A stretch of 64,000 bases of DNA from Myroides sp. NP-2 (GTDB taxonomy: Bacteria; Bacteroidota; Bacteroidia; Flavobacteriales; Flavobacteriaceae): the NCBI RefSeq assembly GCF_014145665.1, contig NZ_JACHTD010000001.1, positions 62,001 to 126,000 on the forward strand, in the 5' to 3' direction. Shown in pieces: positions 32,773 through 42,671 of this stretch. Position 1 is the first letter of the stretch. Every line of letters starts with the position of its first letter. Position numbers and translations under genes: made by a program. A model generated the notes under the pieces. The model saw nothing but the letters and a program-made list of their open reading frames with translations, was not told the origin of the DNA and made no database searches.

Positions 32773-34785
32773 ATGAGGCCATTAAAATTCTCTTTTTTGT
32801 TTTATGCTACTGCGGTTATGCTCGGTATTGGGTGTAAACCGCACCTGAGTTTACAGCTGATTCTACCTGTTTTTTGTCTGCTGTTTCTACTGCTAGTTCT
32901 TAGTGTATACTGTAAGCGCGATTGGATGTATCAATCACGTGTATTTTATCTTTCAGTTTTGCTGTTGTATAGCTTGTGTTTTTGCGCTGGTTTTTTGGCC
33001 ACTCAATTTTCTGATTGGCGCACCCAATACAAGAACTACGCGACGAGGGTGGTGGACCAAAAAAACTATGTCATCCAGTTTCGCATAGTGGAAAAGCAAA
33101 AAACACAAGAGAGTCAACAAGGAGGTAAAACGCGTTTTCTCGTTGAAGTTGAAGCTGTAGATTCGATTCGTACACGCGGATTCGCACATGTTTTACTAGT
33201 GGAGGATGCTGTTGAAATTGGAAGTACCTGGGCGACCGTTGGTTTTTTTCGATCATTTCGTTCCCCTGCCAATCGCGGACAAGTGGACTATGCTGCTGTG
33301 ATGCAGCGAAAGGGAATTGGTAAACAGTTGTCTTGTAGTCAGATATATAAGGTGAGAGAGCAAAGCAGACTTGATTTTATCCTACCCCATATACGGAGTA
33401 GTTTACTAAAACGCATCCAAACTCCGACTCAGTTGTCTCCGCAAACTAAGGCGATTCTTCGAGCTATTATACTAGGTGATCGCACCCAATTAGCCGGATC
33501 TCTTGTTTCTTCATTTCAGTATTTGGGCGTCATGCATGTCCTCGCTATTTCAGGCTTGCATATCGGTATTCTCTATGTTTTCCTCAACCAACTAACCTCT
33601 TTTGTAAAGCCAACCTATCGTTACCTCATAATTATTGGTTTGCTCTGGCTATTTGTCTTTCTCTCGGGTTTCGCACTGTCCGTTTTTCGCGCTGTTTTTA
33701 TGTTTTCACTCTTGTCTGTCGCTGTGGCTTGGCGACGTAAACAAAAGACTATAGAAATAGTGGGAATTACCTTATTTTTAAGCTTGCTCTTTGAACCCGA
33801 TTGGCTATATGATGTCGGGTTTCAACTGAGTTATACTGCCGTGTTGGGAATCGTTTGGCTCATGCCTTTGTTTACTAAATGCTATACGCAAAACAAAGTT
33901 ATCAATTATTTTTTGGGCTTGATCTACGTCTCTTTTGTAGCACAATGTAGTGTCCTTCCCCTTCAGCTATATTATTTTCATTCCTTTTCACTTACGTTCT
34001 TGTTGAGCAATCTCGTGGTTGTACCTCTACTTACTGTGTTGCTCCTTTTGGGTTTGTTATTTTTGTGTTTGGGTTGGATATTGCCCTGGATTGAGGAGAA
34101 CATGGGTCTAGTCATTGAGTATTGGACGCGTTTTGTTTTTTGGGTGTTGGACTTGCTGTCGAAAGCAAATGTTTCCCTGTCTGACTTATATCTAACAACC
34201 GGAAAGGTTGCCTTGCTCTTTGTAGGGCTTTTTGCCTTGGGCGTTTTGTTGAAGCGTCCGCGTATTAAGGGAATAGGAGCGACATGGCTAGTTTCTGTAT
34301 TGCTTATGTTCTCCTGGGTGTATCCTACAATATTCGAAAAGAAAATACCGGAGCTTATTCTTGCGTCCACAACCAAAAAGGAAGCATTTGTGTTGCATTA
34401 TTCCAACGAAAGACTATTTGTTTTTAGTGATAGTGTAGTTGGTCATTCTATTGTGGCAGGGTATCAGCGGTACTTTCAAGCAAAAGAAGTAGTGTACAAT
34501 ACGCCTCAACTAATGTATCAAATCGACGACAATCACCGGCTATTGGTCTTATCTTCCTCTATGCCACATTATGCCCTATCGCAGCGTTTTGAGGTAGTGT
34601 ATTTCCAAGAGCACTGCAAGGTAAACATCAATCGCGTTTTGGAGTGGCACCATCCCCAATACGTCATTTTAGGTAAGGGGTTGCGTATGGGGTTTAAGGA
34701 ACGCATAATTTCAAGTTGCCGCAAAAAAAATATCCCTTTTCACGATATAAGTGAAAAGGGATATTGGTCCTCTCAATTCCTTTGA
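32773..34785 (+). CDS. comEC: ComEC/Rec2 family DNA uptake channel protein
   Basis: 670 residues. It has N-terminal helices, an OB-like soluble segment at about 100-190 (YVIQFRIVEKQK..FLVEVEAVDS), and then the competence domain with RAIILGDRTQLAGSLVSSFQYLGVMHVLAISGLHIGILY, the hallmark of ComEC. Many helices follow (LSGFALSVFRAVFMFSLL; DVGFQLSYTAVLGIVWL). The C-terminal beta-lactamase-like domain is reduced to about 150 residues with no HxHxDH metal motif. It would carry single-stranded DNA across the inner membrane. The last 60 bases contain a hairpin that serves the opposite strand. Confidence 0.9.
   Translation: MRPLKFSFLFYATAVMLGIGCKPHLSLQLILPVFCLLFLLLVLSVYCKRDWMYQSRVFYLSVLLLYSLCFCAGFLATQFSDWRTQYKNYATRVVDQKNYVIQFRIVEKQKTQESQQGGKTRFLVEVEAVDSIRTRGFAHVLLVEDAVEIGSTWATVGFFRSFRSPANRGQVDYAAVMQRKGIGKQLSCSQIYKVREQSRLDFILPHIRSSLLKRIQTPTQLSPQTKAILRAIILGDRTQLAGSLVSSFQYLGVMHVLAISGLHIGILYVFLNQLTSFVKPTYRYLIIIGLLWLFVFLSGFALSVFRAVFMFSLLSVAVAWRRKQKTIEIVGITLFLSLLFEPDWLYDVGFQLSYTAVLGIVWLMPLFTKCYTQNKVINYFLGLIYVSFVAQCSVLPLQLYYFHSFSLTFLLSNLVVVPLLTVLLLLGLLFLCLGWILPWIEENMGLVIEYWTRFVFWVLDLLSKANVSLSDLYLTTGKVALLFVGLFALGVLLKRPRIKGIGATWLVSVLLMFSWVYPTIFEKKIPELILASTTKKEAFVLHYSNERLFVFSDSVVGHSIVAGYQRYFQAKEVVYNTPQLMYQIDDNHRLLVLSSSMPHYALSQRFEVVYFQEHCKVNINRVLEWHHPQYVILGKGLRMGFKERIISSCRKKNIPFHDISEKGYWSSQFL
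34723..34765 (-). terminator. Minus-strand terminator embedded in the comEC coding end
   Basis: 15-bp perfect stem, 34729-34743 / 34751-34765, with a 7-base loop. On the minus strand it runs into eight T (plus-strand A-tract 34723-34730). It terminates the thioredoxin-like gene whose stop is at 34788, and lies wholly within the last codons of comEC. Confidence 0.85.
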
Positions 34786-34787
34786 GA

Positions 34788-35240
34788 TTATATTTTGCTC
34801 AACAACTGTGTAGCTGTATGATAACCAACAATCGATTGATCTATGTTTCCTTTTTTATCCAAGATAACCATCGTTGGGTAACCAGGTACGCGTAAGAATA
34901 ACGTTAATTCATGCGTTGCATTTCTTCCTTTACGATTCGCATCATAATTTGGATTGCTGTATTTCTTACCGTTATAGGTAACCGTTTCATTTCCTTCAGC
35001 ATTGAATTTTACAGCATAGTAGTTCTTTGTAATATAGTCTGCAAATTTTGCATCACTGAATGTATTGCTATCTAGCATTTTACATGGACCACACCAATCG
35101 GTATAAACATCCATAAAAATAGGTTTTGGATCTTTTTTTTGGGCAGCTAATGCATCATTTAGCGTCATCCATTTAATTTCTTGTGCTTGTGCACTAATGC
35201 CTATAAATAATAGGGCAAATAAGAATGCGATTTTTTTCAT
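34788..35240 (-). CDS. Periplasmic thioredoxin-fold protein
   Basis: 150 residues with a signal peptide (MKKIAFLFALLFIGISAQA) and a thioredoxin domain carrying the active site DWCGPCKMLD (CGPC) and the cis-Pro region RVPGYPTMVILD. Such exported thioredoxins reduce or isomerise disulfides or act in cytochrome maturation in the periplasm. It is 18 bases downstream of the first POT transporter gene on the same strand and followed by a terminator embedded in comEC, so it is the last gene of the peptide transporter block. Confidence 0.87.
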   Translation of the reverse strand: MKKIAFLFALLFIGISAQAQEIKWMTLNDALAAQKKDPKPIFMDVYTDWCGPCKMLDSNTFSDAKFADYITKNYYAVKFNAEGNETVTYNGKKYSNPNYDANRKGRNATHELTLFLRVPGYPTMVILDKKGNIDQSIVGYHTATQLLSKI

Positions 35241-35258
35241 GAGTATTTAAGTTTGTTT

Positions 35259-37367
35259 TTATTTAACACCGTGCATTAGACGTTTCATAACGGGATTTAA
35301 TGCAATGACTAAAATACCGGCAACAATTGGAACTATAGTAAAAATGAGGAAGAACCCAGATAAGGAGTATTTTTCCGTAATATTTTCAATTTGACCTCCA
35401 AGTTTAGCTGCTAAGTTATTACCAATTGCGATGGCTAAATACCACATACCAAACATAAATGCAATCATTCTCGCAGGAACAAGCTTAGATACATAAGAAA
35501 GTCCCACAGGTGATGAGAATAACTCCCCTAAGGTATGAAATAAATAGGCAAAAACAAGCCACATCATCGAAACTCTGTTTCCTTCCGTAATTCCGTTTGC
35601 ACCATAAGCGAGTACGCCAAACCCTAAAGCCATAATGATTAACCCTAATCCGTATTTAATTGAAGCTGGAGGGTTGTATTTTGAATCCCATAGTTTAGAT
35701 ACTAAGGAAGCAAAGGCGATAATAAAGAAAGAGTTTAGGATCGAAAACCAAGAGGCAGTAATTTCTACCTGATTGTCTTTAATTTCTTTTACTTCTGCTT
35801 GAACAATTGGAGCTGCTTCATTTTTCGTTCCATAGGCTGCAATTAATTTGGCTTCCATTTCCTCATCTAAAATATGATACGTACCTAATTCTTCATAAAT
35901 CTTAACTGAGGTACCTACTTCATATTCTGCGCGATTGGAAATGATCGTGTGTTGTTCAACGATTTTGTCTCCTTCGTTGGCTTGGAAAGCTGATGAAAGA
36001 GGTTGGTATTTAAATGTCGCGTTGTTGTTTTCGTCGTATTTTGCTGTTCCATCTTCATTTAGTGCAGGTGTTTCTACTGTTTGGAAGTGTACTTGGTAGG
36101 CGTGAGACGACCAATCACGGTCTAACATCCAAACAACGGCTCCCCAAACGCCTAAGAACGTAAGACCTAGAATAATGTTGGAAATCAATGCTTTTTTATA
36201 GGTACGCTTAGCTAAGATGATTAGCACCCATGAGATTAGAGCTAACGGAATAATGGTTAGTAGCGTATTGAATATCTTAAACAGTAAAGCGGTATCTCCT
36301 GATAGGACGCGTTGTGTATTATCACGGGCAAAAATAACCAAAGAAGTTGCACCTTGTTCGAAACTCATCCAGAAGAAAATCGTAAAGAATGCGAAGATAA
36401 TTACGGCAATCATTCGATCGCGCACCACTTTAGCGTAACGGGCGATACGCCAAATAACGAGTATTAAGAATACAATTAGACCAAAGGCGATACCCACTGT
36501 AGCTCCATCTTGGCCTAAGATTGTTTCTGGGAATAGGTTTATACCACCCACAATGCGAAATACATCGTCAAAGGCATACATTAATCCGATTACAGTTGTA
36601 ATAGCGATTAAGATATAGTCAATCGTTGTAAAAGGGTTGCGTTTTAAAGAATCTTTTTCTTCCGGAGTCAAGTTCGTCGTATCGACCACTTCTTCTTTAT
36701 CGCTTCTCGCTTCTTTTGAAGGTATATCACCAATATTTCCAAAGATAGGCTTAGCTAACCAGAATTGAAGTGTTCCCAATAGCATGAAGATTCCGGCTAA
36801 TCCAAATCCCCAATGCCATCCAACGCGTTCTCCTAAGTACCCACAAAGCATCATACCAAAGAAAGCACCTGCATTCACTCCCATGTAGAAGATGGTATAA
36901 GCACCGTCTTTTTTCTCAGGGAAGGATTTGTACATTTCCGATAGGATTGAAGTCATATTCGGTTTGAAAAAACCAGTTCCGATAACCAAACATCCCAAAC
37001 CTATGTACATAAAAGTTTCTCCTTCTAGTGCCATCGCAGCGTGTCCTAAGGTCATAATCAATGAACCTACCACAACTGCCCAGCGATATCCCATGTATTT
37101 ATCCGCTAGAATACCCCCAAAAATAGGCGTAATATAAAGTAACATAGCATATGTAGCAAACAAAGCTCCCGCATCTGCAACGTTCCAACCCCAACCTGTG
37201 TTGATTCCAATCACGGACATGGTTAAGAATTGAATTAATAACACTCTCATCCCATAGAATGAGAATCGTTCCCACATTTCTGTGAAGAATAACACAAATA
37301 AACCAGCCGGATGTCCAAGCACTTTCGTGTCAAAAAAGTTCGGCTGCGTAGTCGAGCTTGTCTGCAT
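35259..37367 (-). CDS. POT-family peptide MFS transporter (copy 1, with extra loop)
   Basis: About 702 residues, versus about 500 for usual POT proteins. N-terminal signature LGHPAGLFVLFFTEMWERFSFYGMRVLL (ExxER motif) and GTGFFKPNMTSILSEMY are POT hallmarks (proton-coupled di/tripeptide import). The excess length is mainly a hydrophilic insertion of about 120 residues between late helices (from HAYQVHFQTVETP to VKEIKDNQVEIT), absent from its close paralogue at 40831-42603. The insertion follows a helix, so it may project into the periplasm. ATG 37367 is preferred over 37406, which adds a Lys/Gln-rich leader. Confidence 0.9.
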   Translation of the reverse strand: MQTSSTTQPNFFDTKVLGHPAGLFVLFFTEMWERFSFYGMRVLLIQFLTMSVIGINTGWGWNVADAGALFATYAMLLYITPIFGGILADKYMGYRWAVVVGSLIMTLGHAAMALEGETFMYIGLGCLVIGTGFFKPNMTSILSEMYKSFPEKKDGAYTIFYMGVNAGAFFGMMLCGYLGERVGWHWGFGLAGIFMLLGTLQFWLAKPIFGNIGDIPSKEARSDKEEVVDTTNLTPEEKDSLKRNPFTTIDYILIAITTVIGLMYAFDDVFRIVGGINLFPETILGQDGATVGIAFGLIVFLILVIWRIARYAKVVRDRMIAVIIFAFFTIFFWMSFEQGATSLVIFARDNTQRVLSGDTALLFKIFNTLLTIIPLALISWVLIILAKRTYKKALISNIILGLTFLGVWGAVVWMLDRDWSSHAYQVHFQTVETPALNEDGTAKYDENNNATFKYQPLSSAFQANEGDKIVEQHTIISNRAEYEVGTSVKIYEELGTYHILDEEMEAKLIAAYGTKNEAAPIVQAEVKEIKDNQVEITASWFSILNSFFIIAFASLVSKLWDSKYNPPASIKYGLGLIIMALGFGVLAYGANGITEGNRVSMMWLVFAYLFHTLGELFSSPVGLSYVSKLVPARMIAFMFGMWYLAIAIGNNLAAKLGGQIENITEKYSLSGFFLIFTIVPIVAGILVIALNPVMKRLMHGVK

Positions 37368-37469
37368 AAATTGTTGTTTTTTAAATTGGTTGAGAAAGAT
37401 AACCATTTTTATTTATTATAAAAGGCTATTTTTTTTTACTCTCAATAATTTTAACCTAAAAACAGTTGA

Positions 37470-39104
37470 TTATTTTTTGTTTTCGATCGGTTTAATCACC
37501 AATTTGTCATAGATCATTAAGGTGATAACGGAAAAAATTCCAATCCCAACGATTACATACCAAATTTTGTTTGGGTTGTACGTATTCCAAAGCATATCCA
37601 CCATATCCCAATGCGACATCCCTAGTTTTTGCTCTGCTAAGGCAAAATATTCATTTTTAGAGAATGGGAAGTGTACTTGGCTAATGTCAATACTCTTAGA
37701 TAAGGCAAAGTCTTTAAAAGATTGTATTACAGTCGGCCAATCTACAGATTCAGCTTTGAGATTAAACTGTTTTTCAAAAGCATTTATCGACATGTTTAGC
37801 GTTTTCGCTCCTTGTTCTATAAATTGTTCGTGGCTAACTACTTCTGGCATTGGAAGGTTACGTGTTGCCATCTCTGTTTTTAATAGGGATAACTTATCAG
37901 ACCACGATTGGTATAAGTTTCCTGAGATGTAATCCGTAACAAAGTAACTTGCTGCTACAGGTAAGAAGTATGTCCCTTGGTACAAGCCATCTTTTCCTTT
38001 AGGCGTGATTAATGAAATAAACGAAGATACGGTTGGACTTGACATCATTTCTCCAATAGAGAAGATCATGGTTCCTAAAATAGTGAAAAGGGGATTGTTT
38101 GTATAGAAAGTTAGTCCAACTCCAATACTTGCAATAACGGCTCCGCGGATTACGGCATTGATATGACGCATTTTCGTTACAAAATAGGAAATAGTTACCT
38201 GACAGATAATAATCATAAACGAGTCAATATTGGTAAACCATTCGGGTTTCACTTGTCCATCTTGTGTCAATAAAGTTCCTAAGAAAGGTAGATTTTCATT
38301 GATCCATTCACTGATTACTGCAGAGTTGACCCAGTCCTCAATAAAGTTTGGTAGTGTATTGAACAATTGATTAAACATGGTCCAAAACCCGATCATTAAC
38401 AACAATAAAATACCTAAACGGACGTCTTTTAAAGCTTCAAAGATACCTCGTATAGAGTCTTCAATGGCTTTTACGATAGAGTCTTTCGGTTTTTCTACTT
38501 TTACTTCTTTATAGAAAAACAAAACGACAATTAAGTTAATGGCTATTACCACAGCGGCTTGGATGAAGATGATGTTCCAACCATAGGTCGTGCGCAATCC
38601 TGATGACATCGCTGGACCAATAAATCCACCGATATTTACCATCATGTAAAAGATACCAAAACCTAAGGTACCCGTAGATTCATCAGTGTTACTTGCAATA
38701 ATGGCTGATGCTACAGGTTTAAAGAAAGCTGCTCCTACTGCAACTAATAAAAAGGCAGCATAGACATTAGAGAACGCAGTTACTTCCCCTAAAAGGTAGT
38801 AACCAACAATCATGATAACAAAAGATATAATCAATGAAATTTTATAACCGATACGGTCAGCGATAACGCCAAAAAACAGAGGTAAGAAGTACAAGATACC
38901 AACGATACCCCCCATAATACTTCCTTTTTGCACATGGTCAAAACCAAGACCACCGGTGTCGGTCGATCCAACAAGATAAAGACCTAATAAGGTATAGATT
39001 CCATACCAAGCCCAACGTTCCATGAGTTCCATGAAGCTGGCAATCCAGAAGTTTTTATTGAACGATCGCAAAGTCTGTCCAAAGGTTTTATTATTTTGTG
39101 ACAT
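37470..39104 (-). CDS. POT-family MFS transporter (copy 2, divergent)
   Basis: 544 residues. POT/PTR-like, with a variant ExxER motif ELMERWAWYG near the start, then GTLGFGIFYMMVNIGGFIGPAMSSGLR and a MFS core. An extended soluble insertion at about residues 400-500 (LSLLKTEMATRNLPMPEVVSH..SQVHFPFSKNEYFALAEQKLG) lies before the last helix. This copy is the most divergent of the four and may take other substrates. It stands 103 bases from the start of copy 1 on the same strand. Confidence 0.85.
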   Translation of the reverse strand: MSQNNKTFGQTLRSFNKNFWIASFMELMERWAWYGIYTLLGLYLVGSTDTGGLGFDHVQKGSIMGGIVGILYFLPLFFGVIADRIGYKISLIISFVIMIVGYYLLGEVTAFSNVYAAFLLVAVGAAFFKPVASAIIASNTDESTGTLGFGIFYMMVNIGGFIGPAMSSGLRTTYGWNIIFIQAAVVIAINLIVVLFFYKEVKVEKPKDSIVKAIEDSIRGIFEALKDVRLGILLLLMIGFWTMFNQLFNTLPNFIEDWVNSAVISEWINENLPFLGTLLTQDGQVKPEWFTNIDSFMIIICQVTISYFVTKMRHINAVIRGAVIASIGVGLTFYTNNPLFTILGTMIFSIGEMMSSPTVSSFISLITPKGKDGLYQGTYFLPVAASYFVTDYISGNLYQSWSDKLSLLKTEMATRNLPMPEVVSHEQFIEQGAKTLNMSINAFEKQFNLKAESVDWPTVIQSFKDFALSKSIDISQVHFPFSKNEYFALAEQKLGMSHWDMVDMLWNTYNPNKIWYVIVGIGIFSVITLMIYDKLVIKPIENKK

Positions 39105-39198
39105 GAAGATAAAAGATTGTTAAAATTAAGGAGTGTAATTTAGTCTCTATATTTTATATAGCCATGCGTTTGATGTTAAAAAAAACAGGTAAAAACGA

Positions 39199-39222
39199 AA
39201 AAGCGACCCAGGGGTCGCTTTT
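39199..39222 (-). terminator. Terminator downstream of the third POT gene
   Basis: 11-bp inverted repeat AAAAGCGACCC / GGGTCGCTTTT with a 2-base centre. It serves the minus-strand POT gene whose stop is at 39254; T-rich sequence follows on that strand. Confidence 0.75.
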
Positions 39223-39253
39223 GTCTTGTTTGATATATAAAAGTGTAGTGTTA

Positions 39254-40792
39254 TTACTTCACTTCTTGCATTAATTTTTTCATTAGTGGTGAAAGAGCAA
39301 TCAAGATTACTCCTGCAATAACTGCATAAAGCCCTAAGTCTTTATATCCGTCAGTATAAGAGAGGAGAGCATCGTAGTTGGGGTGATTTCCTGTCACAGC
39401 TTCTGTATGTCCTTTAGACATTGCTGCACCGATAATACCTGCTACATATTGTCCGTATGCACTAGCCAAGAACCACATTCCCATCATCATTCCCTGTAGG
39501 TTTGCCGTAGATAACTTGGTCATAATCGACAATCCAATTGGCGATAAACACAGCTCTCCAAGCGTAATGATTAACAAGGCGAAGGTAAAGAAGTCTAAGG
39601 AAGTCATACCTGCTGCATCAGCGAAGAATCTAGTTCCAAATAAGGCGTAGTAACCCGCTCCTAACAAGATAAAACCTAAACCAAATTTCATTACAGTATT
39701 TGGTTCAATTTTTTTCTTAGCCATCCAAATCCAAAGCAATCCTAATAAGGGTGCAATGAAGATAATAAAGAAAGCTCCTCCCGAGTTATTTACTCCATTT
39801 GGATCTAAGTGAATACCCAATAGTTCCGAATTTAAGTTTTTCGCTGCGAAGATACTTAGTGATCCACCTGCTTGTTCATAAATACCGAAGAATAGAATCG
39901 AGAAGAAGATAAATACTAACGCAGCAATAATCTTTTTGCGTTCTGCACTTGTCAATTTCGTCATTTCATAGAACAAATAAGCTAAAGCTAAAGGACCAAC
40001 GGTGTACATGAAGTAAGCAGTATAGTCTGTATTGTCAATCATGAATACGATTACAGGAACCATAGCAAAAGTCAAAACATAAGTACCTACTTCTTTCCAA
40101 AGTGGCATTCTTACTTGTTCGCCGTTTGCATTAGTTTGCATCGGTTGAAGTCCAATTGGGCCTAAATGTCTTTTCGTAAAGATAAAGTTGACTAAACTCA
40201 CTAACATTACAAAAGCAGCTAATCCAAAAGCAACACTCCAACGGTTTTCTACTGCAATAGAATCTTCGAATAAGTGTCCTTTTCCGATAGCGATACACAA
40301 GTATCCTCCGATAAGAGCTCCTAAGTTAATTCCTGCGTAGAATAAAGAGAAACCAGCATCTGTACGCTCATCTCCTTTTTTGTACAATTTACCAACCATC
40401 GTTGAGATGTTTGGTTTAAAGAATCCTGTTCCAATTACAGTAAAGGCAATTCCAATGAAAAAGTAGGCATGTGGATCAATCGCTAGGATTAAACTACCTA
40501 AAATCATCATAGCTCCACCCCAAAACAGAGACTTGCGGAAACCTAAAATTTTATCTGCAAAAATACCCCCTAAGAAGGTAAAGGCGTATACGAAAGCTTG
40601 TGTAGCTCCGTATTGTAAGTTGGCTTGTGCTTCTTCAAATTTAAGTTGGTCAATCATAAAGAAAACCAACATTCCTCTCATCCCATAGAAGCTGAAACGC
40701 TCCCACATTTCTGAGAAGAATAAGCTCCAAATTTGCTTCGGGTATTTACCAGAGAAATTTTGAATCTCTTCTAATGTCTGTGTTTGACTCAT
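39254..40792 (-). CDS. POT-family peptide MFS transporter (copy 3)
   Basis: 512 residues, normal POT length. FSEMWERFSFYGMRGMLVFFM holds the ExxER motif, followed by GTGFFKPNISTMVGKLY and FSLFYAGINLGALIGGYLC, the canonical PTR signatures. Imports di- and tripeptides with protons. It has no large insertions. It is 38 bases downstream of copy 4, with an 11-bp hairpin in the gap, so the two probably share a transcript. Confidence 0.92.
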   Translation of the reverse strand: MSQTQTLEEIQNFSGKYPKQIWSLFFSEMWERFSFYGMRGMLVFFMIDQLKFEEAQANLQYGATQAFVYAFTFLGGIFADKILGFRKSLFWGGAMMILGSLILAIDPHAYFFIGIAFTVIGTGFFKPNISTMVGKLYKKGDERTDAGFSLFYAGINLGALIGGYLCIAIGKGHLFEDSIAVENRWSVAFGLAAFVMLVSLVNFIFTKRHLGPIGLQPMQTNANGEQVRMPLWKEVGTYVLTFAMVPVIVFMIDNTDYTAYFMYTVGPLALAYLFYEMTKLTSAERKKIIAALVFIFFSILFFGIYEQAGGSLSIFAAKNLNSELLGIHLDPNGVNNSGGAFFIIFIAPLLGLLWIWMAKKKIEPNTVMKFGLGFILLGAGYYALFGTRFFADAAGMTSLDFFTFALLIITLGELCLSPIGLSIMTKLSTANLQGMMMGMWFLASAYGQYVAGIIGAAMSKGHTEAVTGNHPNYDALLSYTDGYKDLGLYAVIAGVILIALSPLMKKLMQEVK

Positions 40793-40818
40793 TGTATATA
40801 GTTTTTATTTATTGTGCA

Positions 40819-40849
40819 ATGCACGGTGGGTTAACGAACACCGTGCATT
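40819..40849 (-). promoter_or_regulatory. Intercistronic hairpin spanning the copy-4 stop codon
   Basis: 11-bp perfect inverted repeat AATGCACGGTG / CACCGTGCATT with a 9-base loop that contains the stop codon of the upstream POT gene (minus strand). No T-run follows, so it is more likely an RNA processing, stabilising or attenuation element than a terminator. Confidence 0.5.
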
Positions 40850-42603
40850 AGTTTTTTCAATAATGGGTTTACTAACATCACCAATACGGCAGCTGCAGCA
40901 GGGATTAAAGTAAATAAGAAGAAGAAGTGACTCAAGGAATATTCTTCTTTAATGTTTTCAATTTGACCTCCTAGAATAGCCGCAAATTTTTGTGCAATTG
41001 CCAAAGCTAAATACCACATACCGAACATAAATGCAAGCATCTTTCCTGGTACTAATTTAGATACATACGATAATCCAACAGGTGAAATAAATAATTCCCC
41101 TAAAGTATGGAATAAGTATGTTAAAACTAGAAATATCATCGACATTTTTACACCATCTCCTAAGCCCATTGAGCCTAAGCCTAAGATTAAGAAACCAATG
41201 GCAACTAACAATAGACCAATTCCGTACTTGAATGCTGCTGGCGGATTGTATTTCGAATCCCATAGTTTGGATACCGATGACGCCAAAGCAATAATGAAGA
41301 ACGAGTTTAAGATGGAGAACCACGATACTGTAATCTGAGAAACTTCTCTTGAAAATTCAGCATTTAACATATAAATCGCCATCGCCCAAATTCCCGCAAA
41401 ACAGATGAATAAGATCACATTAGATAAAGCAATTTTTTTCCATGTTGCTTTGGCTAATAAAATCAATACCCATGAAATAATCAGTAAAGGAATAATGGTT
41501 AAACACGTATTGACGATGTTGAAAATAGTTAGCGTTGTTCCTTCTAAGGTTCGATCTACATAATCTCTTGCTACGAGCACCAATGAAGTTGCTCCTTGCT
41601 CAAAACTCATAAAGAAGAACATCAAGAAAAATGCCAATAAGATCACGGCGAACATTCTATCTCTAATAATTTTTCCATAGCGTAAAATACGCGATATCAC
41701 CAGGTATAAAAAGGCTACTAAAGCCAAGATTGCCATGATGTTTTGTCCGCGTAAGAAAGGCGTATCTATGCTTTCGAAGATATCTAATACCCCATTTTTA
41801 GATAGGGGATCGTTGAAGGCATACAATAAACCAATGACAGAAACTAAACCAATTAGGATGTAATCTACAAGGGTGTACGGATTCTTTGTTTCTTCTTCCT
41901 CTTTGATTTGCTCTTCTGTTTTTACTACAGTAGTATCTTCTTTTTTCAATTCTCCTAAATTGCCAAGTAAAGGCTTAGCTAACCAGAACTGAATCGTACC
42001 CAAAAGCATGAAAATACCTGCTAATCCGAATCCATAGTGCCATCCTTGTGTTTCAGCCAAGTATCCACAAAGCATCATCCCGAAGAATGCCCCTGAGTTT
42101 ACCCCCATATAGAAGATCGTATAAGCACCGTCCTTTTTCTCTGGAAGTGTTTTATACATTTCTCCTAATATCGAAGGCATATTGGGTTTAAAGAACCCCG
42201 TTCCGATTACCAAACAAGCTAATCCAACGAAGAACCATATTTTAGAGATTCCCTCTGCAGCCATGGAAGCGTGACCTAAGGTCATGATTATCGCTCCTAC
42301 AATTACTGCCCAGCGAGATCCGATATATTTATCGGCGATTACTCCTCCTAAAATTGGAGTAAGATAAAGAAGCATGGCATACGTACCGTATAAGGCGCCG
42401 GCTTGTTCTGCTGACCAACCCCAACCAGAAAACTCACTGCCAAAAAGCACTTGAGCGGTTAAGAATTGAATCAATAAGACTCTCATCCCATAGAATGAGA
42501 AACGTTCCCACATTTCCGTAAAGAAAAGAACGAAAAGACCTGCTGGATGTCCTAAGACATTCGACTTAAACAGGTCTGAATTAGTAGCTGTTTCTGCTGC
42601 CAT
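40831..42603 (-). CDS. POT-family peptide MFS transporter (copy 4)
   Basis: 590 residues. Nearly the same N-terminus as copy 1 (VLGHPAGLFVLFFTEMWERFSFYGMRVLL) and a similar ending (RLMHGVK there, KLMHGVR here), so the two are recent paralogues. The central domain (about 190-260) is helical and acidic (KTEEQIKEEEETKNPY). It lacks the 120-residue insertion of copy 1. Proton-coupled peptide import at the inner membrane. 68 bases downstream of the DPP-IV-type peptidase gene, same strand. Confidence 0.92.
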   Translation of the reverse strand: MAAETATNSDLFKSNVLGHPAGLFVLFFTEMWERFSFYGMRVLLIQFLTAQVLFGSEFSGWGWSAEQAGALYGTYAMLLYLTPILGGVIADKYIGSRWAVIVGAIIMTLGHASMAAEGISKIWFFVGLACLVIGTGFFKPNMPSILGEMYKTLPEKKDGAYTIFYMGVNSGAFFGMMLCGYLAETQGWHYGFGLAGIFMLLGTIQFWLAKPLLGNLGELKKEDTTVVKTEEQIKEEEETKNPYTLVDYILIGLVSVIGLLYAFNDPLSKNGVLDIFESIDTPFLRGQNIMAILALVAFLYLVISRILRYGKIIRDRMFAVILLAFFLMFFFMSFEQGATSLVLVARDYVDRTLEGTTLTIFNIVNTCLTIIPLLIISWVLILLAKATWKKIALSNVILFICFAGIWAMAIYMLNAEFSREVSQITVSWFSILNSFFIIALASSVSKLWDSKYNPPAAFKYGIGLLLVAIGFLILGLGSMGLGDGVKMSMIFLVLTYLFHTLGELFISPVGLSYVSKLVPGKMLAFMFGMWYLALAIAQKFAAILGGQIENIKEEYSLSHFFFLFTLIPAAAAVLVMLVNPLLKKLMHGVR

Positions 42604-42671
42604 TTAAGTTATGTTTATTATAGTTTGTTTTATTTTATAAACTACGGTTTCGTAGCCGATCGTAAGTCGTA

